NCBI GenBank assembly: GCA_041573795.1 | Contig: JBFFQB010000066.1 | Span: 1 to 19,154, forward strand | DNA length: 19,154 nt | Source: E44-bin32 sp041573795 | GTDB lineage: Bacteria; Chloroflexota; Anaerolineae; Anaerolineales; E44-bin32 | Direction: 5' to 3' | In this document: piece after piece, positions 7,692 through 14,600 of the stretch | Position numbering within the stretch: position 1 is the stretch's first letter | Layout: each line of letters begins with the position of its first letter | Program-made: the position numbers and the translations under genes | The notes under the pieces: model-generated | What the model was told of the DNA's origin: nothing | The model's database searches: none | The model's input: only the letters and a program-made list of their open reading frames with translations

Positions 7692-7778
7692 TTAAGATAT
7701 TAGCTGATCCCGGAAAACATACACAACCACCGCCACAACAATCAGTAGAAAAAAGCCACCAAGAACAAGCATCGACAT
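7692..7778 (-). CDS. 28-residue single-helix membrane microprotein
   Basis: ATG 7778 begins 6 bases after the stop codon of the large membrane protein (TGA at 7787-7785) and runs to TAA 7694-7692. The product is MSMLVLGGFFLLIVVAVVVY followed by VFRDQLIS: one uninterrupted transmembrane helix with a short polar C-terminal tail. An internal ATG at 7772 would remove two residues. There is only a weak GGTG ahead of the start, so translation is probably coupled to the upstream gene. The terminator lies directly behind it, which keeps the microprotein inside the transcript. Such proteins (KdpF- and CydX-like) often stabilise a larger membrane partner; here the obvious partner is the DUF4173-like protein. 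This is inferred from length, hydrophobicity and position; no family is recognised. Confidence 0.6.
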   Translation of the reverse strand: MSMLVLGGFFLLIVVAVVVYVFRDQLIS

Positions 7779-7784
7779 CTTCGT

Positions 7785-9452
7785 TCACCAGTTGTAGCTG
7801 TAATAGCCGCGACACTCCACAGGGCCCAATGGACCCGTGGCGATATTACGGTAGAGCTCGTTATCCCACGCAACCTCAAAGACGGCCAACTCATTCTCCA
7901 GATCCTTCAGGAGCTGATCGGCGCGCGCTCGAGAGAAATGGTAGGACGGCCATGAATCACGGTTGTACGTGGACCAACCTACATGCACCCGGCAGGCGAT
8001 CTCACCCAGCAGCTCATACTGAGACTCAGGTGGTGCCTGTTGGGCAAAGCGCGCCAGCGCTGGCATTACATCGGCGCTCAGGCTCAGCAAGTAGCCGATA
8101 TCGACCTCGGGGTAACTGCGCCCCTCGGCAGTCTCGAAGGCCTCACCACGCAGGAAGCGTTGGATATTACGCTGGGCGATGAAACCATCGACGTTGATCA
8201 GGCTCAAGGTCGCTGCGAAGCCCATCGAGCCGATGAATGCTGCTGGAGCAAAGCGCCGTAGTTGGCGCCGGTAGAGCAAGACGAGGAATACGATAAGCCC
8301 GAGCGCTAGCCAGAAGATAAAGAGATGCGTGTAGGCGCGCAGGCGGGTAAAGCCATAGGCTTGTTCATATAGCTGCAACCGCAAGAACGCCGAGAGCAGC
8401 ATGACCCCCAGCAGGGTGACCAGCATGGTGCTCAAAGCGTTGAACCCACGTTCCTGACTCGTCTGCTCGCGCTTGCCATAGTAGCCAAGGGACAGGATCA
8501 ATCCAAGGGCCAGAACGGCAACGGTCACCAATTCGCCAAAGCCGCGGCGGGCGTACTCACTATAGGTATAGCCGGTTGTAGAGATGTTGGTTTGACCACC
8601 GAAGAAGTAGCGAAACTGGACAATCACAAAGAGTAGGAAAAGCAGGTCAACCGCGCCAAGCACAATCGTCGTTTCGGTGAAGCCGATAAAGCGACGGACC
8701 AGCGGCTTCTCTTCACCCAGGAGTGGGTCAACCTGGCGATCCCGCAGGGCCGATACGAGCGCCCCCAAGCTGAATAGGGCGCCAATAAAGATCACCAAAC
8801 TTCTTCCAAACCACTCCAACAGCAATTCGATGTTTAACCACTTGAGGATGTCCTCAACCAGATCACCGAAGACCAAGTCGGCGGCGGCAAGCAAGGCGGT
8901 GAAAACTGCGATCACCGGCAGCGCCAGCAGCACGCCGCGCAACCAGGCCCAGCCGCGTTTTCGCGCGCCTGTTTCACCTAGCGCACGGCGCCAGGCAGCA
9001 CCAGCAGTACGCCAGGGGCGCAGGATCGCTTCAACTGGAACCAAGATCCAGGCCACAAGAAGATCCAACCACCCGAAACGGAAGAAACGTCCATGCCGGA
9101 AGGTCCGCACCCAGATGCCAAAGCAAAGTAGCGTGAAGACTACAGAGAGAAAAACCGACAGTTCTTCCCGCCGCACCGCCGCCATAACACTGAAAAAAAG
9201 GATGGGGATTGCCAGCAAGCCTTCCATTCGAGAAGGTTTGACCTCCTCAAACACCGTCGCTGCAAGCAAACCTGCTACCGAGAGTGCAGCCCAAATGGGG
9301 AAATTGATCCCCAGGGCGTGTCCATCAAAAAGGATCTCAACCGCAAACCCCAAAAGCAGTGCGATCAGCCCAAGCTCCAGGGGTGCCCTGACCTCACGTT
9401 TTTCTTCCTCACCGAGTTCAAGATCCGCTCTCATGTTTTCGTTTTCGCTCAT
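7785..9452 (-). CDS. DUF4173/DUF4153-like polytopic membrane protein
   Basis: A protein of 555 residues. A charged N-terminal tail (SENENMRADLELGEEEKREV) precedes about ten hydrophobic helices. The motif TGYTYSEYARRGFGELVTVA, with Y-A-R-x-G-F-x-x-L, is the feature I recognise from the DUF4173 (PF13777) group. After the last helix, DGFIAQRNIQRFL and a segment IGYLLSLSADVMPALARFAQ begin a ~130-residue soluble domain, which in relatives has the N-x-D-x-x-I-x-x-x-N-I-x-R-Y pattern followed by helical repeats. Start: GTG 9464 is in frame, but GGAGG (9462-9458) sits 5 bases before ATG 9452, so 9452 is the start. A 28-residue gene follows directly and both end at a terminator. Biological role unknown. 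Confidence 0.88.
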   Translation of the reverse strand: MSENENMRADLELGEEEKREVRAPLELGLIALLLGFAVEILFDGHALGINFPIWAALSVAGLLAATVFEEVKPSRMEGLLAIPILFFSVMAAVRREELSVFLSVVFTLLCFGIWVRTFRHGRFFRFGWLDLLVAWILVPVEAILRPWRTAGAAWRRALGETGARKRGWAWLRGVLLALPVIAVFTALLAAADLVFGDLVEDILKWLNIELLLEWFGRSLVIFIGALFSLGALVSALRDRQVDPLLGEEKPLVRRFIGFTETTIVLGAVDLLFLLFVIVQFRYFFGGQTNISTTGYTYSEYARRGFGELVTVAVLALGLILSLGYYGKREQTSQERGFNALSTMLVTLLGVMLLSAFLRLQLYEQAYGFTRLRAYTHLFIFWLALGLIVFLVLLYRRQLRRFAPAAFIGSMGFAATLSLINVDGFIAQRNIQRFLRGEAFETAEGRSYPEVDIGYLLSLSADVMPALARFAQQAPPESQYELLGEIACRVHVGWSTYNRDSWPSYHFSRARADQLLKDLENELAVFEVAWDNELYRNIATGPLGPVECRGYYSYNW

Positions 9453-9951
9453 GTATTCCTCCACGTTTAGCCCGGCCTTTCCCTTCGCATAGGGTAACCA
9501 GCTTTCCCTTCTTATACCGGGCGGATTGCCACCGATCTTCGGTTAAATCGCCTCGCAATGCCTATCGGAGGACTCTCAGGAAAAGCGCTGAAAGCTATCA
9601 GAAACTATCAATGGCCTATTATGTAAAGCGAAGGATCCACAAGATTTCAAGCCTTTGGGGAAATGCAATCTGTACGGTGTGATGCCTTCAACAAGCGCAA
9701 CTGCGCTGTGGCAAACCTTCAACAATAGCTCTCATAAAACGATGGAACCCGTCGCTTGCAAGAGGTATCGGGCATTCATCACGATCCGCGACCCTCCCTG
9801 TGCTGATCGTAGTGGACCAAGGTCGTCCTTCTTCAACACGCCTATAATCAGGCTGATACAATGCTAGATGCCCAAGTCTTCTCGCTGAATGCTGTGCAGC
9901 CAGACGGCGGAACTGGACCTTGCACACATACCCGTGGTATTATCTCCGGAA
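9453..9951. other. Divergent intergenic region
   Basis: This lies between the minus-strand DUF4173-like gene and the + strand 41-residue gene and should hold both promoters. I see no credible gene in it. A CTATCA-4-CTATCA direct repeat is present near 9594-9610. On the + strand an extended -10 element (TGG then TATTAT at 9938-9943) lies just ahead of the small gene, with no matching -35. No riboswitch-like structure is apparent. Confidence 0.5.
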
Positions 9952-10077
9952 ATGGCAAAGAAGAAAAAAGCTCAACCGCAAAGGAAATCCCGACGTCGGA
10001 TTAATTGGTCGCAGGTGATCTTCGGATTGATCGCCGGCGCCATGATCTTGACGATGCTCTTGAGCATGATCCAATAA
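9952..10077 (+). CDS. 41-residue basic single-helix membrane protein
   Basis: The product starts MAKKKKAQPQRKSRRRINWS and continues into one hydrophobic helix (QVIFGLIAGAMILTMLLSMI). The very basic N-terminus should lie in the cytoplasm with the C-terminal helix in the membrane. I recall similar tiny proteins with a K/R-rich start and an NWSQ-I-F motif in Anaerolineae genomes; no function is known. An in-frame ATG at 9889 would add 21 residues with no ribosome-binding site and no similarity to this pattern. No Shine-Dalgarno sequence precedes 9952, but a TGG-TATTAT extended -10 element ends 8 bases upstream, so the mRNA may be leaderless. Next downstream are a possible leader ORF and tpx. Confidence 0.7.
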   Translation: MAKKKKAQPQRKSRRRINWSQVIFGLIAGAMILTMLLSMIQ

Positions 10078-10101
10078 CGAACCCTCCAAGGGATTCACAC
10101 A

Positions 10102-10197
10102 ATGACTACCAACTTGATAGAATTAGTATTGGCCCGCGCCTGTCGCGAGCTTTCTTGGGGGTATTTCCCCTCACCCAATATCGATTGGAGGGTTTGA
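10102..10197 (+). CDS. Possible 31-codon leader ORF of tpx
   Basis: ATG 10102 is preceded at 8 bases by AAGGGA and runs to TGA 10195-10197, three bases before the tpx start at 10201. The tpx ribosome-binding site (GGAGGG) lies inside its last codons. The product begins MTTNLIELVLARACRELSWG and looks partly amphipathic with one Cys. Position and spacing suit a translationally coupled leader peptide, but its length gives little statistical support and I recognise no family. A hairpin-like GGGG-6-CCCC (10156-10169) lies within it. It may equally be noncoding 5' UTR. Confidence 0.3.
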   Translation: MTTNLIELVLARACRELSWGYFPSPNIDWRV

Positions 10198-10200
10198 TCA

Positions 10201-10722
10201 ATGAGCATCGAACGAAAAGGACTAATAGATTTCCATGGTGAGGATCAAACCGTGGTGGGAGCAGATATCGAGGTCGGAGCAGAAGCGCCCGCCTTCAAAG
10301 CCGTAGCCAACGACTGGTCGCAGGTCGATCCCATCACTGACTACCAGGGCAAGATTCGTGTTTTGAGCTCGATCCTTTCGTTGGAAACCTCTGTTTGCGA
10401 TACCGAGACGAAGCGCTTCAACCAGGAAGCTGTGGCACTGGGTGAGGACGTTGCCATCTTCGTGCTCAGCCACGACCTGCCTTTCACTCAGGAACGCTGG
10501 TGTGGCGCCGAGGGTGTCGACCAGGTGATTACCCTTTCGGATAGCGCCCTGGATGAGTTTGGCCCCAGGTACGGCGTGCGCCTGAAGGAGATGCGCGTCC
10601 TGCGCAGAGCAGTCTTCGTGGTTAATCGTGAGGGTTTGGTTACCTATGCCGACTACATGCCGGCACTTGGTGTTGAGCCCGACTACGAGGCTGTTCTCGC
10701 CGCGGTCCGAGACGTACTGTAA
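10201..10722 (+). CDS. tpx: Tpx-type thiol peroxidase (atypical 2-Cys peroxiredoxin)
   Basis: A protein of 173 residues, close to the usual ~165-170 of Tpx. It would reduce hydroperoxides in the cytosol with electrons from thioredoxin. The peroxidatic Cys is in LSLETSVCDTETKRFN (Cys68) and the resolving Cys lies in RWCGAEGVDQVITLSD (Cys101), matching the intramolecular pair Cys61/Cys95 of E. coli Tpx. The active-site Thr (three before the Cys) is present, and the Arg of RRAVFVVNREG near the C-terminal strand fits the family's conserved Arg. One deviation: the universal PxxxTxxC motif reads LxxxTxxC, because the expected Pro codon is CTT. GGAGGG 8 bases before ATG 10201 gives a firm start. It is followed by a hairpin and then an unrelated pilin gene. 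Confidence 0.95.
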   Translation: MSIERKGLIDFHGEDQTVVGADIEVGAEAPAFKAVANDWSQVDPITDYQGKIRVLSSILSLETSVCDTETKRFNQEAVALGEDVAIFVLSHDLPFTQERWCGAEGVDQVITLSDSALDEFGPRYGVRLKEMRVLRRAVFVVNREGLVTYADYMPALGVEPDYEAVLAAVRDVL

Positions 10723-10747
10723 ATCTTCAAAAACACCTAGTACCAAG

Positions 10748-10786
10748 GGATCACCCCAGGTATGGTAACGTTGCATGGGGTGGTCC
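10748..10786 (+). terminator. Hairpin after tpx, possible terminator
   Basis: GGATCACCCC (10748-10757) pairs with GGGGTGGTCC (10777-10786) through 9 Watson-Crick pairs and one T-G wobble, with a 19-base loop containing AACGTT. It follows the tpx stop by 25 bases but lacks a T-run, so termination is not certain. Confidence 0.4.
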
Positions 10787-10861
10787 GTTATATGCGATAC
10801 CACAGGCTGAGCGGAGTGAAAGGTGCCTGTAAGGTCATGTTAGGTTAGCTTGTGCTATATT

Positions 10862-10889
10862 TTGGATGGTTTGGAAGAAGTCTTATAAC
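10862..10889 (+). promoter_or_regulatory. Possible promoter of the Flp pilin gene
   Basis: TATAAC (10884-10889) is a 5/6 match to the -10 consensus. TTGGAT (10862-10867) is a poor -35 at 16 bases; TTTGGA at 17 bases is an alternative. A start near 10896 would give a leader of about 50 bases to the pilin ATG. Confidence 0.35.
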
Positions 10890-10946
10890 TGTGACAATTC
10901 CACCACTTGGAGAAGCAAGACACCCTAGGGAAAGGAGACAACCGAC

Positions 10947-11093
10947 ATGTTATTCGCACCGAAAGAGAAGGGACAGGGTCTGGTAGAGTACGCGCTGATC
11001 CTTGTTCTGGTTGCGGTGGTCGTGATCGTAATCCTGGCTCTGCTTGGACCCGCCATCGGCAACGTATTCAGCAACATCGTTACTAACATCTAA
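10947..11093 (+). CDS. Flp/Fap-type (type IVb) pilin, 48 residues
   Basis: The product begins MLFAPKEKGQGLVEYALILV, followed by a hydrophobic helix to LLGPAIGNVFSNIVTNI. This is the standard layout of short Flp pilins: a basic leader ending in Gly, then a conserved (Q)G-L-V-E-Y-A-L-I-L helix start with the Glu needed for prepilin processing and assembly, and a short G-x-x-I-x-x-x-F-x-x-I tail. A TadV/PilD-type peptidase would cut after a Gly of GQG. AAGGAG (10932-10937) lies 9 bases before the ATG. No other tad/pil gene is in the window, so this is an orphan pilin locus here. The gene is too short for many gene callers and is easily missed. Confidence 0.9.
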   Translation: MLFAPKEKGQGLVEYALILVLVAVVVIVILALLGPAIGNVFSNIVTNI

Positions 11094-11140
11094 TCATCGA
11101 ACACCCTTTGGAATAAATCTATACTCTCCCTCCAAGGTCT

Positions 11141-11168
11141 GGAGCCCCATCCTGATGGACGGGGCTCC
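11141..11168 (+). terminator. Hairpin after the Flp pilin gene
   Basis: GGAGCCCC (11141-11148) pairs with GGGGCTCC (11161-11168), and the loop can extend the stem by CATC/GATG with a 2-base bulge. It begins 48 bases after the pilin stop. There is no T-tract after it, so it may be a terminator with Rho help or a 3' stabilising structure. Confidence 0.5.
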
Positions 11169-11617
11169 CGGACGTTAAAGGGATGCTGCGCGGCGAAGCG
11201 TTGCCTCCACCGCTCTTACGGGCAAGGCTCGATACTCCTGTTCTCGGGTCGAACATTGATTAATAAACATACGACGGTGGGATCAGGAAAGGGTTAGGTT
11301 CCAATCCCCCCTCTTAATCCCCCCTTGGAAAAGGGGGATGGATAACCCGCCCCAGACCCCAAGCAAATGGCGATGTCGCTTCCAAATGGATCAAACATGT
11401 GTTTCGATTACTCGAAATCCACACGGGTGAAACACCTGCTTTCCGAAGGATGATAGGGTAGGTAATTAGCAAGCGACAACACAATGGAGTGGCAAGGATC
11501 TTGTCAAATAGTCAGGAGTCTGGGGAGAAACTATTCTCCCCAGGAGCCCCCTATGTAGGAGGCCTGTCGGGGGTAGATTTATAAAAAACATAATCCTGTG
11601 AGAAGGCCCGCCAGAAA
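11169..11617. other. Non-coding region with short palindromes
   Basis: I find no plausible gene on either strand. Two structures stand out: a C-run/G-run palindrome at 11317-11339 (ATCCCCC ... GGGGGAT) preceded by a second AATCCCCCC at 11303-11311, and a perfect 10-bp hairpin CTGGGGAGAA (11520-11529)/TTCTCCCCAG (11534-11543) with a 4-base loop. The first resembles short dispersed palindromic repeats seen in several phyla; only one copy is in this window. Confidence 0.5.
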
Positions 11618-11660
11618 CAAGAAAGAAAACAGCCGCTGATTTGAGCAGAACCAGCGGCTG
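11618..11660 (-). terminator. Rho-independent terminator of glyA-gcvT
   Basis: CAGCCGCTG (11630-11638) and CAGCGGCTG (11652-11660) form a 9-bp perfect stem. On the minus strand it is followed by TTTTCTTTCTTG, and it starts 27 bases after the fusion gene stop. Confidence 0.85.
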
Positions 11661-11686
11661 ATAAGGGCGACGCCTTAGGAGAAAAT

Positions 11687-14600
11687 CTACGGAAAGCGCG
11701 TCAGCACCGTCGCCGGCGTGGGCACGGAAACCCGATCCCCCATCGCCAACGTTGCGGGCGCCTTCCCCACCTTATCCGATGCACTCTGGAAGATCGCGAT
11801 CGAAGTTCCCGGCTCGAGATACTTCTTCTCAAGGTAGGCCTGCCCCAGCAGATAGCCCTCGGCATCTACGGCGCAGGACGTCACCACGCCGATGACGCGT
11901 CCGCGGCCATCGACGACCGGGTCACCACCATGCGCCATGCGCACGCCCTTTTCATTAAAGCGGAAGCGTGTCACCTCTCCGCTTCGCTCGGCTTCCTGCG
12001 CCAGGTAGGCTTCCCGTCCAATAAACCAGGGTTTGTAGGTCTTCACATAGGCGGCGAAGCCAGCATGACCCACGCCGAAGTCCATGTCACCCTCCATCTC
12101 ATGACCATACAGCGGCAGTCCAGCCTCGGTGCGCAGAGAATCGCGCGCGCCCAGCCCGACCGGTTTCAATCCAAGGGGTTCGCCCACTTCGAGTAAGCGG
12201 TTCCATAGCTTCACACTATCCTTTGGATGGACAAACAGTTCGAAGGCAACCCGCTCACCGGTGTAGCCTGTTCGGCTAACAACCAGGTCAAAACCGCCAA
12301 ACTCGCCCTCCATCACGCCCGCCCAGGGCAACACCTTAAGCTGCGCAGCGGTTTCTTCGCCGCAGCCCAGCGCTAGCAGAATCTCCCGGCTCTTTGGGCC
12401 TTGCAGGGCAATATCGACGCGCTGATCGGCGCCTTCTTTGGGGTCTCGCAAGTTGCGCAACTTGCAATCCCGCCCAAAAGCTTTCGCCCAAGGTCTCGAT
12501 CCATCGATGCGTACCGTCCCATCCTTTACCGCGTTGAGCCAGGCCCAGTCTTTATCATCGTTGGAGGCATTGACCACCACGAGGTAGACATCATCACCCC
12601 GCCTGTAAACCATGCAATCATCGATCACATGGGCCGCTGGATCAAGAAACTGCGCGTAATGTGATTGGCCCACCTTTAAGGCGGCAACTTCATTGGTTAC
12701 AACGCTGTCAAGGAAGACACCAGCGCTCGGGCCCTCAACCTGGTACACCCCCATGTGGCTAACATCGAACAGTCCAGCAGCCTGACGCGTGGCGGTATGC
12801 TCCTCCAGGACCGAGCTATACCAAACCGGCATATCCCAACCAGCAAAGGGCACCATCTTGGCGCCCAGCTCACGATGTACCTTATTCAGAGCCGTGGCCT
12901 TCAACTCACCTTCTTCTTCCGTCCAGGTGAAGGCAGGTAGCGCCTCTCCCCCTCCTGCTAAGTCCACCAGGCTCCAGGGTTTATCTTGACCACCTGCTTC
13001 TTGTTCTGTTTTGGGAAGCGCCTCCACCCCACCGATCAGCTCCACAACCACGGGCCCGGGTAGTTTCTTGTGCAGATCCTGCGCATCGACCGTCACATAC
13101 CCATCGGACAAATCGCGCAGCCATGCGATCGCTAGCGCGGCGGAATCTACCGGCAGCGTCAGGACCCAATCCCCATCACCCTTGGGTCGCTCGATCACGA
13201 CTTCAACTTGACCGTCCGGTTGACTCAGCTGCGTCCTGACCCTCGATCCCGGCTTTATCTCGCCCGGCCGGGCTGATGTTGTCCAGCGCAGGAAGGGCTC
13301 AACCTCCCCCCGCAGCGCACATTGCACATATGGCGCAGCCGGCAGGGGGTCATCCATGTAATAAAAATGGGGATAGCCATGAGCGCTTGGTTCGAAGTCG
13401 ATTCCGGCCGCCAGCGCCAACGCACGCACTCCTGCCTTGACCTCGTTCAAGACTTCGAAATCAACCTTGGCCCGCTTCAAGGGGCGGCGACGGCCGGCCT
13501 GGCTGTAAGGTTTACAATTCTTAAGTAATGTAGCGATCAACGTTGCCAGTTGCTCACTTTCCTTCACACCGAAACCGCGTTGGGTCACCCACGAAGTACC
13601 CATGCGCACGCCAGAAGGATCGATAGCACTGCGGTCGCCCGGAATTGTGTTGCGGTTAACAACGATCCCGGCAACATCAAGGATGCGTGCCGCCATGTCG
13701 CCTGATAGCGGTGTACCATCTTCACCAACGATCGAGTTGCAGTCAAGGTTCATTAAGTGCGTATCCGTGCCACCAAAGGGGATGCGAAAGCCCTCGGCTT
13801 CAAGCTTTTTGGTGAAGGCGACACAGTTCTCAACGATTGACCTCTGCAGTTGCCTGAACTGATCGGTCTTAGCCAGTTTAAAAGCTAACGCCTGCCCCAC
13901 CATTTTATGAACGTGCGGTCCTCCCTGTTCACCCGGGAAAACCGCGCGATCGATCTTGCGAGCCAAGGCTTTATTCGTCGTTAGAATTGCGGCGCCACGT
14001 GGGCCACACAATGATTTGTGGGTGGTGAAAGTAACCACGTCGGCTATCCCCACCGGTGAAGGGTAGACACCGGCAGCGACCAACCCGGCCACATGGGCGA
14101 TATCTGCCAGCAGGTAGGCACCAACTTCATCAGCGATTGCACGGAACGCAGCCCAATCTACAGTCCAGGGATAGGAAGAATAGCCAGCAATGATCATCCT
14201 GGGTTTTGCTTCAAGTGCCTTCGCCCGAACCTGCGCGTAATCAATCTGCTCGGTCTCAGGGTCGACGGTGTAGTGGACCGCGTTATAGTAACGGCCAGAG
14301 CGGTTGACCGAGGAGCCATGCGTGAGATGTCCGCCATGCAGCAGGCTCATTCCCAGCACGGTGTCAGCGATCTCCATTAATGCGTAATAAACTGCGTTAT
14401 TGGCCGGTGCACCGGAGAGTGCCTGTAGGTTGACGTAGATGTCCTCCGGAGCGGTGCCGTTGGCAGAGAAGACCTCCGCACACCGTCGGCGCGCCAGCGC
14501 CTCAACTATGTCGGCATACTCGACGCCCTTATAGTAGCGCGGGTCGGAATAGCGCCGGTATTCGGCTAATCGCAGGCTTTGATCGAGGATTTGCTCCTCT

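Noticed and set aside
8677..9492. 271-codon + strand frame opposite the DUF4173-like gene
   Set aside because: Ser/Arg/Lys-rich composition with no fold or motif, antisense to a gene with a firm start and family pattern.
9655..9927. Frames of 70 (+) and 79 (-) codons in the divergent gap
   Set aside because: They overlap each other, lack ribosome-binding sites and show no protein-like pattern.
10222..10803. 193-codon minus-strand frame opposite tpx
   Set aside because: It is the antisense of a well-supported peroxiredoxin gene, and the translation is not family-like.
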